Assembly (NCBI RefSeq): GCF_000003815.2
Contig: NC_049997.1
Span: 8,312,676-8,376,675 of the forward strand
Direction of reading: 5' to 3'
DNA from: Branchiostoma floridae
Taxonomy: Eukaryota > Chordata > Leptocardii > Amphioxiformes > Branchiostomatidae
DNA length: 64,000 bases
Made by a program: the position numbers and the translations under genes. Of the stretch, positions 36,298 through 49,163 are shown in pieces. The notes beneath the pieces were generated by a model. The model saw only the letters and a list, made by a program, of their open reading frames with translations. It was not told where the DNA came from and did no database searches. Numbering within the stretch: position 1 is the first letter of the stretch; each line of letters opens with the position of its first letter.

Positions 36298-36492
36298 CTT
36301 CCAGCCGAGGAACTTTAGGTCAGGTTTTCTATACACATGTTCGCTTGTTCCAGAAATGCACCTAAACGACGATAGACTCAAGAATATTCCAGCCGTACGG
36401 CTGTTACCAATCTTCGTTTCAAGTATGGCGCAAAAATCCAGAAGCGCTGCTGTCCTGCGCACCTGCGCCGAGAACTACCGGCATCCAAACCA

Positions 36493-36528
36493 TGACGTCA
36501 TCATGTCGAACACCTGCACCGCTATATG
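36493..36528 (-). promoter_or_regulatory. Possible promoter elements of the FIGLA-like gene
   Basis: A perfect CRE palindrome TGACGTCA (36493-36500), an E-box CACCTG (36512-36517) and a TATA-like TCATATAG on the minus strand (36521-36528) cluster about 200-230 bases ahead of the ATG at 36297. The arrangement suits a promoter firing leftward. An E-box here would allow bHLH cross- or autoregulation. Inference only. Confidence 0.35.
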
Positions 36529-36529
36529 A

Positions 36530-39500
36530 TGCAATTACGTCATTAATCTAATTATGATACACCTGTAGCTTTTCGCGTGGCGTTCATTATCATAATCATT
36601 ATCATATCGCCCTGCTTGCTTGGATTAAGATTCTTCGTTTGTCCCGAGCGTATATCCTATTTTTTGTGTGACGATCTTCTGGATCTGTACCGCAACATAC
36701 AAATGGTATGCTTTCTATATACTTATGATGTAAGTTTATTGAGGCTGACAAAAATGTAATAATGATCATCATTAATTTTACTGTAGGACCTTCGAAGCAC
36801 TATTGTATCTTTAGCATTTCTTGTATGTAAGAAAAAGTACAGTGTCGTCTCTAGAATTGTTGCTACTTTTTGTCATGAGAGGAGTCTGGCGGAGCCCATT
36901 GTTTACGTGTGTCGGAATGGACACGACCGGTACCGTGTTGTTTACACGGTGTTGCGTGGCAGGGTACACCCCGCTACTGTTTCCCTGGTCAGATAACAGA
37001 GATTTGGATCACTGACACAGTCCCACAAACCACACCGTACAATAGGCGGCCAGGACGTGGCACGTGTCGCTGCTACATGGCAGGAAAACAGACGATAGGT
37101 ACGAAGCGTGGTCTCTATTTCAGTATTTGTGAGAAAAGTACTAACGAAACAAGGTCTCTATTTGTGAGAAAAGTACGTACGAAGCAAGGTCTCTAGCTCT
37201 ATTTGTGAGAAAAACAGACGACACTTGAAGTACGAATGCAAGCAAGGCCTCTGTGAGAAAAACAGACGACTAGAACGAAGCCAGACCTCTATTTGCGAGA
37301 ATAACAGACGACATAACGCATTACTTGAGAAAACATACGGCAAGTTCAATCTTGGTCTCTGTGAGGAAAACAGCCTACAACTTAAGTACAAGTACCGAAC
37401 AAGGTCTCTATTTGTGAATTAAAAAAAGCAGACGACAAGTACGAAGCAGGGTCTCTATATTCGTGAGCAAAATAGACAACAAGTACGAAGCAACGTCTCT
37501 ATTTGTGAGAAAAATAGATGACATCAAGTATCAGTTGAGGAAAGTTCAACCATGGTCTGTGCGAGGAAAACATTCGACAATCTTGGGCTTTGTGAGGAAA
37601 ACAAACGACAAGTACGAAGCACGATCTCAACTTGTAAGGAAAACAGACGACAAGACAAAAACCAGCTCTAAACTTACGTGAGGAAACCGGCACTCGGACG
37701 ACAAGTACGAATCGAGTCTCGAGAGGAACACAGATTACAAGGAGAGCCCTGATCTATACTTATGAAAAAAGAAACAGACAGGTACCAAACAATGTTTCTA
37801 TTAGTGAGGAAAACAGATGATAAGCGTAAACTACAGAAATAGCGTCGTCGTTATATGCTACTGACTGAACTTGTCCGAGTTTCATAACTAACATAAGATT
37901 TGTTCAAGTAGGACTACACATGTGAACGATAAGAAAAACACTAACTGATTCTAAAAAAGAAAGTTTTAATAAGAAGATTCGAAAAGAAGTAAAACTAATT
38001 GAAAAAAATCTTTTGCAAAATACACGTATTACATGACTCAAAGAGAAGACTTACTCCCTTTGAATTATAAATCGTTCTTGGACGTGCACAATGTATTTCT
38101 ATTGAGTTAGTCCCAAGAATGCTTGCTGATACTTACTTAGTCTATCCAGTTCATACATGTACAGTTACACACTACATCTGATCCGTCCCAAACCAACATA
38201 TTACACGGTGGCTGAACATGTGTAACTCCAGTCGACCCATTAGCCTTGTACCGGGAGAAACCATTGTGCAGGGGAGGAGGGACACTTGAGGTAACCAGTC
38301 ATGGCGCCAAAGAACGTGCAATAGGGCGCCACATGGAGAGGAACAGGAGAAGAAAAGTCAATGACTTGTGACAAGGAGGATTCTACTGCTTCTCATGTTG
38401 CTTAAGATGGGCCTTTATGTCACCATTTAAAATGACGAATGCAGTCCCTAATACCCCTGTCACATTATCAACGGTCTTCGGGCGTATCGATGGATGATCG
38501 GCCGTATATAGCATCGACAGAGAGGGTTGCACGTATTTTTCACCTGAAAACCGTCCCTGTCACATATAACCCATACTTTGTACCTTGTACAATTGTTGTG
38601 CAATAAAGTTATTATCATAAGCGAAACTCGGGCGATTGCCGCAGACTCGTCGTCCGATCAATTTTCGCTACATGTGAGGGGGGTATAACAATTGCAACAT
38701 GTCCGAGCCGGGGCCGACTCAGGCTAACATCCCATACTCTAGGGACTCCTCTGCAAAGAATGTACTGAAAATATTCATCAATCAGTTTCCAAATTTGGCA
38801 TCATCAAAAATCTGAAAGGCAAGTATTTCCAAATTTGAATAAACGCGTGATAGAAAAGGGCAGCTGGGACACCGTAAAGACTTTGCCTCCCAACGTCTGC
38901 TCTAACGTTACCTTAAAAAACCTTCTGTAGTATACACTTTTGTTCTAATCCGCTAGAGGCCGCTTCGTTTTGTCTGCACCAGGTGTTGCAGATGGCATGT
39001 ATCATGGCAATTGATATTTTGTACCAACTACTTGTTAGATGTTTGGATAAAGTTACAATTGTTGCTGCGAAATGTATTGATAATCGTATTTCTGCGTCTA
39101 TACGGTAATTCGACGAGTTGCTAATATTCGTAACACCAGGACGCTTGTTTTCGTGAGTTTGTATGATGACGTCATTGTCAGACGACAGGCCCACATGTTT
39201 CAAGGCAAGAAAGTCGACATTTTCTGCGTCGTTAGCGTCAGCTTGTTAGGTATACGTCATATTTGTCATCAGATTTAACGTTTAGTATGGAAAGTCTATT
39301 TACAACTAAATATGTGAGGTACTAAAATGATTAGATTTCTTTGTGGTTTATATTTTTTATACCAGGATATAACCCGACTTATTACCTGAAGGTTTTAATG
39401 AATTATCTTTAGACGTTGCGCTATTGTAGAACTCAAGTAAACATTATCTATTAAACGTCTTAGAAAATAGATGATTAATTTGTTTAGGTGGTGCTCTAGA

Positions 39501-40057
39501 TCTATTAATTGCGCTGCAAAGACATCCAAATCATTTATGATACGCTCCTTATCTTGGATATAATGTAACATTATCGTATACATTTCAATGTCACCCCAAA
39601 CTTACAGCATGTACATGTCAAATGTCATTACGAGATAAAAACCAACTGTTCTTAACAACTATTCAGTATTTGTTGCTGATTTAGCATAGTACATGGATAT
39701 ATCAATTCTTGTTTCGGTTGATTTGATTTGGAAATGTATTTGCATTTGTTTTACGTAAAACTTGACTAGTTAAACGTTTCTGTTTTAAGCTTGTATTTAT
39801 TTTGGATAAAAAAATACAGTTCTAGTAATTAACTAGCTAGTACAAATGTTTATCTGTATGATAAATCTGCCAAAGTCAATTTTTTCAAGTATATACGTGT
39901 ATCCGTAAAAAAATATGCAATTCAGCCTATGGCAGCGATGTACTTTTATAATTGAACACAATGATCAAATAGACAAGCATTATTTGTCCTTGGTGATATC
40001 GAATGTAATATTAGTGTGAAAGTTCAGAGACGAAATGTTTTTCTTCTTTCTTTTCAG
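36530..40057. other. Intergenic region with a degenerate minisatellite; no gene seen
   Basis: Apart from the minisatellite at about 37100-37830 I find no exon, RNA gene or element ends. The rest is AT-rich with stops in all frames. Confidence 0.5.
37100..37830. repeat. Degenerate minisatellite (unit about 40-60 bp)
   Basis: About fourteen diverged units share the order GGTCTCTATTTGTGAGAAAA, CAGACGAC, AAGTACGAAGCAA. Unit length varies through internal insertions and deletions. Repeated Arg/Lys-rich open frames on both strands are by-products of the repetition. Confidence 0.85.
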
Positions 40058-40158
40058 GAATGAAAGCAAAATGAGGCGAGCAGCTGTGTACAGCACGGAG
40101 CGAGCCGGCTCTTTCCGTCAAAACCCCGCTTCGTTTCCGTCAAGTCGAACCCTCACAG
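40058..40158 (+). CDS. Weak candidate coding exon upstream of the myosin-phosphatase-like exon
   Basis: A strong acceptor (TTCTTTCTTTTCAG) precedes and a donor (ACAG|GTTAAA) follows a 101-base stretch. It is open in the frame containing ATG at 40071 (M-R-R-A-A-V-Y-S-T-E-R). It is Ser/Arg-rich and more GC-rich than its surroundings. It could be a 5'UTR exon or the exon of an alternative transcript. I see no homology and cannot connect it to 40308 in frame, because that ATG has an in-frame TGA directly upstream. Confidence 0.3.
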
Positions 40159-40307
40159 GTTAAAATAAGACGCGAAAGCAAATTCTTGAAATGTCTTCGC
40201 TTACTGCCAAATGCTTGAGTTGCCTTGGCCGGCCGCCGCAGGGAAGTGTCGTCTTACATAGTGACGTTATCCAAGGCCGGTAAGTACCCGGGCTGTAGGA
40301 ATGAAAC

Positions 40308-40730
40308 ATGGCGGACGCTGACGGCCGTGCGTGCGCCCCAGGGGAGCGATGCGAAGATAAAATGGCTCGGAGGGCGAGGATAAGGGCACGGCGGGCGAGA
40401 GAGATGGAAGTAGCGGCGCGGAATGAAGCTCAGTACACCGAGACGACCGTCACTGTAACCACGGCGTCTCTGTACAAGCAGGAGGCGCGGGTATGTGGAG
40501 CCACCGCTGCCGAGACGAACTTAGGAACGCCCGAGAACTTTAAGCAACCAGAAGGAGCGAGCGCAGCTCCGAAAGAACGGGAACAGCAGCCGCAGAAGAC
40601 GTCCAGATCGAAGGAGAAGAAAGGCGGCAGGCGGCTAGTAAGCAGACATATACGGGAGAAAAGACGGAGCACCGGCATAGTCAACCTGCAGATGGTCCTT
40701 GCAGACGACATGGACGACGATCATGACCAG
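40308..40730 (+). CDS. First coding exon of a protein with a PPP1R12 (MYPT)-type inhibitory site
   Basis: ATG at 40308 has strong context (AAACATGG) and an in-frame TGA at 40302, so it is a true first codon. The exon encodes 141 residues and ends at donor CAG|GTATGG (phase 0). The protein is highly basic (A-R-R-A-R-I-R-A-R-R-A-R near residue 20), with a Ser/Thr-rich middle. Near its end is R-E-K-R-R-S-T-G-I followed by an acidic stretch (D-D-M-D-D-D-H-D). From memory, vertebrate PPP1R12A has R-E-K-R-R-S-T-G-V around its ROCK-phosphorylated Thr853, also followed by acidic residues. The GC-rich start and missing ankyrin repeats suggest an alternative-promoter short form or a separate short paralogue. 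A candidate next exon lies at 49416. An unrelated basic protein remains possible. Confidence 0.55.
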
Positions 40731-41915
40731 GTATGGTAATGTTACAGTTTACCAGGGGGAGAACCAGACATTGAAAACCGAGTAGGGTGTCCTAGTTAAA
40801 GGCTGTAAGTTGCGAACGTGTCCCAGCTCGCAGTGTATAGTATACTACATAAAAATCAGGTTTTGATACTTTTTAATATCGTGAAATATCCAGAATGTCT
40901 TTATTTCTTGTGTTATTTTTCATGTGAGCCTGAGACCCCAATCAGAGAACGAGTTGTCCCTACCCGTTCCGATACGTGAGTGCCGGTGAAGGGTTACCCC
41001 AGTTATTTCTCAAAGTGGACATAACAAGGCACAAGTGCACACGGTTGTGACGGCTGCCCGCTGTGATGGGTACATAAGGGACCAGAGCGCCTTTCTAGAA
41101 TGTCAAAACACAGCCGAAACAAGTCACAAATTTAAAACATCACTCTCACCTTTATGGTGATCTGTTACGAAACGTAGAGCTCATTTTTCCTATAACTTGG
41201 CTAACACAAGCCTTGAATTTTGCAACAGACATTCGCGAGTAATATACAACTTGACCGCCATTTGTTTACGTTATTTTGTCAACGCCATACATTGTCGCTG
41301 TACTGCACAGTTTCTAAGAAATCCGAAGTACTCGTCAAGAATCTAATTAGAATTCTTCCTACTCTATCAGTCTCCCCCGCTATGCAACATTAAAACAAGC
41401 GATTCTTTCCAATGCCTATATTTAGTGGTAATAGGTTGGGCAAGTTAAGTGTTTCAAAACACTGTACTGCTTGAGGAGATCTTGTATATTTTCTACAGCC
41501 TTATTTATATAACAGCTTGATCTTTAAGTTACACTAACACTGTGGTGACTTTAACAATAATATTTCTTAGAGTCAGACCTTACCTCTCATATCACACGTC
41601 ATTTCAAAACAATGTTTTTGCCCAATGTTAACAGAATAGGAAAAGTACTAGACACTATGTGACAGGCTACACTTCGCCAAACTTTCAATGTGTGCGGCAC
41701 ATTAGGTTTTCAAGAGAGCGAATCTGGCCACCTTCAAACTATGTACTGTTTGCAAAACAGGCCCACAGTGCTTAAGCTTGCACTTGGCAATGTTCAGATT
41801 TAGTTACAAGGAACGTGCTTCGGATTATACTGCCCCCCCCCCCCCCCTAACGTCTTGCTGATAAACGCTGGAATTTTAATCTGAAGTGAAGTCGGTGTTT
41901 CCCCAAGTGCATCGT

Positions 41916-42340
41916 TTCCTGATTGTCACTGTCACGTCCTTTTGTTGGAACCATAGATACAAATATTTTTAGATTCTTGATAGATTCTAGATTCAGTAGA
42001 TTTTCACTATCATCCGTCTTGCAGCTTTTTCTTTTGGTAGATATCACTAAATAGCTTCCTGTCTGTCACTGACTCGTCCTTATGTTGGAACATAGATAAA
42101 ACTATATTTAGATTCTTGATAGATGTCCTTTTAGATTAATAGATTTTCACCATCATCATCAGTCCTGTAGCTTTTTCTTTTGGTATATATCAAGAAAAAG
42201 CTTCCTGTTTATCACTGTCTCGTCATTCTGTTGGGGTCATAGATAAAATATATATTTAGATTCTTGATAGATGTCCTTGTAGATTGGTAGATTTTCACCC
42301 TCATCATCAGTCTTGTAGCTTTTCATTTCGGTAGATAATG
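41916..42340. repeat. Three-copy tandem array, unit about 143 bp
   Basis: Landmark TTCCTG followed by TCACTG occurs at 41916, 42056 and 42202. Each copy then has TTTAGATTCTTGATAGAT, TAGATTTTCAC and GTAGCTTTTTCTTTTGGTA. Copies are diverged and non-coding. Confidence 0.8.
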
Positions 42341-43065
42341 TTATAACCTCCAATATTTCACCATGTTTTCAGACAAAAAGAAAACTACTTTCCTTCTAAC
42401 ATCACAGAACCCACACATTATAGAAAAGGTGGGATAATTCATCTTCCACTGTCTCCAATGGAAGAAAGTCGAACCCAACAAGTTACAGTTAAGCTTTTAG
42501 ACTAATGTAGATATATTCTATATTGTTCTACACTACTTTTTTGTTTGTCCTCTTTCATGTTAAAAGAAGTCGAACCCAAGAATTTGCAATAAAACTACCT
42601 ATATCACTATGTCACTAAATCACAGTACATGTATTGTATTTTAAAAGGGTTCATTGTCTTTAGGAAGTTGACAGACGGTTCTTAGATTGTTAACCAGTTG
42701 TGGATAGAGAACCTTGTTTACCAGTGATTTTTCCAACCGGATGAAAATATTCATGGACGACTTCGGGAATGTTTTGAAAACAAAAGGAAAACCTTGGGGT
42801 AACCATTACAAAGATCAGCTTCAGATATTCTGCTTGTATTGCACGAGTCATCAGTTGCATTCCAAATGTCTTTCGTATTCAAGAAGAAAAAGCAACTTAA
42901 AGGTGGAAAAATGGTAACATTTGTCGCATTTCACAAAGAAAGATGATTGTATGCAAATGAGAGTTCATTTATGACGGTAATTAAAATTATAAAGATTTCA
43001 TAAGCACTGTTTCTTGTATACGGAAAAAAGATACAAAATCATGCTATCAGAACGGTTAGAAAATA

Positions 43066-43328
43066 ACGTATTATCGTACTCTTAGTACTCCTAGTCTTGA
43101 AATTTGTTGTCAAAACATCTCGGGTCTGATTTTAAGTCCTCAACCCCAAACTCCCAGATCACTTGTAAATGTTGATGGCACGTGCAAAACTTCACAAATA
43201 ACGTATTATCGCACTTTTAGTCTCGTCTTGAATTTTTTGGCAAAACATCTCGGGTCTGATTTTAAGTCATCAACCAAAACTCCCAGATCACTTGTAATGT
43301 TGATGGCATGTGCAGAACTTGACAAATC
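43066..43328. repeat. Two-copy tandem duplication, unit about 133 bp
   Basis: Both copies contain CGTATTATCG, AAAACATCTCGGGTCTGATT and CTCCCAGATCACTTGTAA. They differ by a few substitutions and small indels, so the duplication is fairly recent. Confidence 0.85.
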
Positions 43329-44676
43329 CGGTCCAGCCAGCACAAGTCGCTGACGGATGTGAGGCGGCGAAGAGAGAAAGCTTCAGACGATTTCCTCCCA
43401 GCCATCTGACCGAGGTTGCCCCTCAGAAATTGTTTCTGGCTCGTCAGGCGATAATAGAATACCGGGAGAACATGAGGCGGGAAGCCGGGAGATGTTTGTT
43501 TAGGAAAGGTCACTTTGTAAAAGGAGGCACCGCCTTTCTAGGCGAGCCAAGGACTTGGCATGGTCGGATACAAAGCAAGGAGACGTCTCTGTGTAGTGTC
43601 AGTCAGACCAGGCGTGACCACGGCTTTCAGTGGCCCGATGGAGGTACTAAGGTGGTGTAAGTCGAAGGCTTTCAGCAACCATTTTCAGGAAAAACACATT
43701 AAGGGCTTTAGTTTAACGTCACAAACGCCCTGCTGGTTGTCCGAGCCTGGAAAGTTTAGAATAACACATCCTTATTGTATAATGTTTATTATGTTTTTGG
43801 CTTCTGTATCTAGAGTTAAAGGTTATACCTGGGCATTTTCAGCTTTAACCATTAAATATTGTGGACATTATTACCTTACGTCACGATCACGTGTGTGCTA
43901 TAATCTTATATAACACATCAGCGTGTCCATTTTCATTTCAATTAATTAAAACATAAATGCCCATCTTAATTTCAATAAAGTGCGATAAAGGCGTAAAAAA
44001 TATAGTTAGTCTCTTTTGTGTATTCTATTCCAGTTATCCATATTCTAATTCTAACTTCTAAAAGGTATTTTCCTTGAGCTACTGACACTAGGTAGACAGC
44101 ACCGAAAGCTATCTCTAAAGTATACGAAAAGGCTCTAGCTTCGCTCGACTGAAATACAAATAAGACATCACGATGTTAGCCAATGTCAGAACGCTCTAAA
44201 CAGGACTAAAGTGGACCATTCACCAACCTGTACGGTACAGTATTGATATGCCACCAAGTTGGCAAGAGGAGTTATTTACTTATGGCAAAAAGTCAATACT
44301 CTGCGTTCAGCAACAATAAAGTTGACTGGGTCTTTTGTGTTCCTGTAAATTTATGTTGTCAGTCTCGGAAACAGCACCCTTTAGTATATTGGTAATGGCC
44401 CTCATATGGTGCCAATGACCCAGATATTGTGTACATGGGACCATATGTGCAGTGCTGATAAAGGAATAGTCTATCAGCGTGAAGGTATAAAAGGGGGTGG
44501 TGGTTTACGACGCTTAGTTCTCTCCAAGTGCAAAGGAACAAACGGTTATATGACAGGTCATTCTGTTTAGTATAGATAACTGGGTCAGTTTTATCTTTCT
44601 CTCTACTGCCAAGTCATATGAAGATACTAGTTTTAAGGAACACATAAATGGAACAGGTTTGCGTTTGTTTATAATT

Positions 44677-45000
44677 GTGTGTGTGTACAATGTGTATCTA
44701 TGTGTGTGTGTGTGTGTGTGTGTTTGTGTGCATGTGTGTGTGTCTTCATGAGTGTGTGTACGTTGTGTGCATGTGTCTGTGTATGTTTGTGTGTGTACAT
44801 TAGTGTGTGTCTGTGTGTGCATGACTGTGTGTAAGTGTGTGTGTGTGTGTGTTTGTTTGTGCATGAGTGCGTGAACGTTGTGTGTATGCGTCTTTGTGCG
44901 AGTGTGTGTGTGCCTGTGTGTGTGCACGTACGCGTGTGTGTACGTGAACGTTGTATGCATGCATGTGTCCTTGTGCGTGTGTGCATGTGTGTGTGTGTGA
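44677..45000. repeat. Long imperfect TG/CA tract
   Basis: About 320 bases of GTGTGT interrupted by short CATG, TACG and TTTG breaks. On the minus strand it gives His-Thr-rich open frames in several registers, which are artefacts of the repeat. Confidence 0.95.
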
Positions 45001-46042
45001 GGGCGTAAAACCTTGACAACTAAGCAATTGATCTCTCAGCTGGCACCGGAAAACTGCTCTCCTGTTTTTCAAGAATGTCGCACGCAAGAATGAGGAAGTG
45101 AAAACAAATACACACCATGAAGGACATGTAAAAAACGGAACAATTACTTTTCCACCAAGTGATTTCTAGAGTCAAGGCTAGTAGGGATAGTGCATTACTG
45201 TATGAGACACTGGTACCTGTGGACGACAAAATACAATTATAAAAAGTTTTTGTTGACTATAGCTGTCTATCCATTGATTTTTGAAACTCCCTATTACGGA
45301 ACATTTTTAGTCAATACGTAAAGTTGCAGGTATGTGCATTGAAACAACGTTGTACAGCATGTTGAGAAAGAATTTAAAGAACAACCTCCAATTTGTGCTG
45401 TAACTGCTGTTATATAGCCTACAATACAGGTGCCCTTTCTTACTAAAGTTTTGGACAGTTCTTAAGTCGTACTGACGCCAGCACTTAGAAAAATGACCCA
45501 GTACTTAACGGCGACGTTTGAAGCGGATCTCCCGTGTCCTTTAACGCACTGTGGCCGTGAAAGGGACCGATTACAGACCTAACCCTTTGGAATGTACAAA
45601 GGACATTTATCGAATAAGATAGAAAGGTCAATGACCGCCCTTGACCCCTTGTTCTGCCAATCATTCGAGACCAGGGCTGTTGATTTTTTAAACACTTTTT
45701 TTTACGCTTTCTTGATGATTGACGTTTATCTAGGGTTGACAACGCCTTTTTTTTCTTTTTAGACGTTTTTCTTCTTCTTTAGCCATTTGGTGTATATGAT
45801 GCATTTCAATACCTTGTTGTTATATTCAATGCTAGCATTGCAACTAAAGCCGATCCAGGTTCCATAGTTACGTTACTTGAAAGTTAAAATACTAATACTT
45901 CCTATTCGTTCATAACCTTTTAGGTGAAACAACGTCTACACTATAGCTAGGCCACTATAAGAACTGATTCTTATTTTCTTCGAATTCGTAGATAAGTCAC
46001 TACTTAGAAAAACAGCTTTATCGTTTACTTAGTGATAACATC

Positions 46043-47114
46043 CTAATTACCTCCATGAAATGTCATGGAGGTTATATTTTACCCAGCGTTTGTGTGTGTG
46101 TGTGTGTGTGTGTCTGTCTGTCTGTCTGTCTGTCTGTCAACAAGATAACTCAAGAACGGCTGAATGGATTAGTTTCATACTTGGTGTGTTGGTGGGGTGC
46201 GATAAAAGCTGAAAGTGATTAGATTTTGGGCCCCCTAGCGGCTTTCCTTGGTACTGCAGCGCAACTTCCGGTTTTGCTATCTCGTGTTCTGAACACGCTA
46301 TGGTCACGATTTTTAAGTGTTAGATAGCTCTTGTGCTCAGAAATAAGTGACATAAGTTTTGGCCCCCTACCGACTAGGTTTGGGATAGCAGGGGCATTTT
46401 TGTCAAAAACTTCTGAAGAGGATAACTCAAGAAGGGAACAATGGATTTTCATGATTTTTGGTATGTAGGTACATTAGACAATGTTGTACAAGATAAGATA
46501 CTAATTATGCAAAATAGGAGTACATTTGCATAATTAATGAGAATATTCTATCATAGCAGTTTTTTCAATGTATCTCTTGTCCCGGACATAATATAGTCTT
46601 GACGTTTGGGTGGTAGATAGCTTGCAGTGTCATGACAAAGTGGGGCAGATTTCAGCCCCCTAACATGTACTTTCAGAACTGCAGGGGCGTTTTTGTCAAG
46701 ACATTCCAAAGACGATAACTGCAGAAAGGATTGACGGATTGGCATCATTTTAGGGGTGCAGGTAGCTTAGGCAAAGGTGTTCATAATGATATACATGTTA
46801 TGCAAATGAGGACCTTATTTGCATAATTAATGAGGAAATTGTATAATACCATTATTAGCAATAACTGGACTTCAATAAATGTAACACTTATTAATTATGA
46901 TAGATGGAATATAAGCAGATACCAAATATGGTAATGAGGAACTTATTTGCATAATTTATGTCAAAATTGCAAAGCCACTTTATGTCTAATGATTGGAATT
47001 TTATACTTGTGACATGTGTACGTTAGTCAATGATGAACAACACCACGCATAAATTATGTTAATGCATTAGTCAATTGCATGAAATTTACAAAAGCTCTAA
47101 ATTTTCATGGAGGT
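46043..47114. repeat. Interspersed repeat with ACCTCCATGA / TCATGGAGGT ends
   Basis: The left end carries a hairpin ACCTCCATGA-AATG-TCATGGAGGT, and the right end reads TTTTCATGGAGGT. Inside are a TG/TGTC microsatellite (46088-46138) and degenerate internal units. The units are marked by GATAACTCAAGAA or GATAACTGCAGAA, by a CCCCCTA motif, and by three copies of ATTTGCATAATTAATGA. A related fragment with CTCCCTAGCGGCCTTCCTTG lies at about 49040-49130. No protein frame is intact. Class unknown; probably a non-autonomous element family. Confidence 0.65.
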
Positions 47115-48295
47115 ATGAGGTCGCCGAACTCTAGTTTATGTTGTGATTATTGGGGCTATACTTTATTGAAAAAGACTTTGATTATGTTATTTACTGAGCT
47201 TAAGCAATACTACCTCCGAATTATAATTTGCGCTCAAGTTCTGCCAGTGTGCGTACCTATCCTGAAGTCTCACGTCTGTCTACAACAAATCCACAACCGT
47301 CATACGAGTTAATCCCAATTTGCCGTCGTCAACCTAGTTATTCGTACGAGTTACCGAGGTTCTAGCCACGCCGTCTGCCGGTCTGTGTGTCCGGTAAACA
47401 GTCGTGTCTTTACGGCCTTGAATCTCCAGCTGATAGAGCTTAAGTGGCGAGGGTTCTCCTGTCGTCATGTTTACGTAACACCGGGCTACGTAAAGTCACA
47501 AGTAGGTGTGGGACGGTAGTGGCGAGAGGATGTACCACTTCTGAACTTGAAGGGGTGATCAGGAATCTTAAAGGATGGAAAAATGTGTTGGATATGCTAA
47601 GTGGTTTAGATAAAAAAAAAATACAGAAGAAACATTTTAGAAGATTTTCGTGAATTCGCCCTCGTCATCCCTTTCATGTTATCTAGGCAATACTAATTTA
47701 AGAAAAGGCTCTATGCAACCTTGGTCAGTGGATTTTAAAAGGTATATCAAAAGTAATGTTCATCTGAAAATGAACGTTCATCTGGAAATGTGCATATCCC
47801 TTTCGACACTCTCGATTTCCTAGTTTGTTGCAGAGAATGAGTTTTATTAGCTTATGCGAAAAGATAGATTAACATATAAAAATGTAAACCAAAGTACACA
47901 ATCAAATACACGATAACATTGATAATCTTCGTCGGACTGTTTAATTGTTTGTAAGATTAGTTAAAACTGAATTAAGAGAACCTAATATAACTTAACTACT
48001 GTTTATCTACAATTGATTAACGAGCGGGTTACCGGGTTGAAATACCAAGAATTACTCACCATTTAGCCTACTGATAACGGACGATAAATTACTCGAACAA
48101 AAATAGACGCAGTACTAAGGATCCTCATGCGTTCATTATAGAATTATCTTATCATGTTGGTAAATAACTGAGCTATCAAGTTCTTATATTGGACAGTATT
48201 ATCTACATGTAGGCAAGGATGGCAATACTTCATGTTTGAGACCGCATTTTTATTTTGCAGCAGCGACACCTAGCTGCAGTGCAATGTATAACCAT

Positions 48296-48586
48296 TCGTT
48301 GTTGCCCTGAGGAAGGTGACAGATAGTCTCCTGGCAGACGTGTCCGCTGGATAAAAAAAGAGGGACAAATAAGTTGCTATTTGCTATGGGTTTTCAGTCC
48401 TTTGCAGTCTATCCAGCTTATAATCCACCGGTCGGTTAGTTCACTTCTAGGCCAATTAACTCCAACTAGACTTTTATTCCTAACTTGGCCAAAGTCCCCT
48501 ATTACTATTCGGAGTATTCGGCCAGACGGGAGTCTGGTAGAGACAAAGTGACAGATGGTCACCAAAACATCGGTCCTTGATAACAC
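48296..48586 (-). repeat. Dispersed repeat copy, inverted relative to 24508-24735
   Basis: The minus strand matches the copy at 24508. It is preceded on the plus strand by CAGCGACACCTAGCTGCA (about 48262), also present at about 17419. The region CCCTGAGGAAGGTGACAG resembles 3' ends of retroelements in general, but I cannot name the family. Confidence 0.7.
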
Positions 48587-48924
48587 ATGGTCGTGAAAAA
48601 GGACTTTGTTTATTCATTTATGTTTATAATTGTGCTGTAAGGTTTTACTTGCTCATTTTCTTTCTGTTATATATGATTAGCTCTTTCGATCACCTTAAGA
48701 TAATAAATATGATTGATTGGAAGGGTGACATCGTCCTACAGCACATTGGCCCCTTCTACCCCCCCTCCCCTGACTGTGACGTAGAAACAGTTTGAATTAA
48801 TCCTCAAGTATTCCAGACATGGAAGACGTTATTTGAACAATGTATGACGGTAAAACAGTAATGCCTTCTAGGCTTGTTTCGATCCGGGTGAACCTGGAAG
48901 GTTATTCTTTTTGGTAAGATTAAT

Positions 48925-48972
48925 GTATGTATGTGTGTATGTATGTATGTATGTATGTATGTATGTATGCGT
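48925..48972. repeat. TATG tetranucleotide microsatellite
   Basis: About ten copies of GTAT in tandem with one or two interruptions. Confidence 0.9.
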
Positions 48973-49163
48973 TGTATGTATGTTTGCTCGTGTAAATGTT
49001 TCTATGTATCAATGTGGTTTAGCAGCATAAGCTATTGATGGATTGTCATGCGATTTGGTAGGTAACTTGTTAGGTAATGATTGAATTTTGGCCATGGGCT
49101 CCCTAGCGGCCTTCCTTGTCACTGCAGAAGAGTGTCAGGTATTGATATGGATTCTCCAGAGTA

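Noticed and set aside
36298-36462. Upstream extension of the FIGLA-like first exon by 55 codons
   Set aside because: The first codon of the extension is GTG, not ATG. The ATG at 36297 has a strong context.
37100-37690. Several Lys/Arg-rich open frames around the minisatellite
   Set aside because: They repeat with the minisatellite unit on both strands and have no exon signals.
43310-43913. Two overlapping plus-strand open frames of about 116 codons
   Set aside because: I considered them as further exons of the PPP1R12-like gene. They have no fitting splice sites or similarity to that family.
44514-45087. His-Thr-rich minus-strand open frames
   Set aside because: They lie in an imperfect TG/CA microsatellite and appear in more than one register at once.
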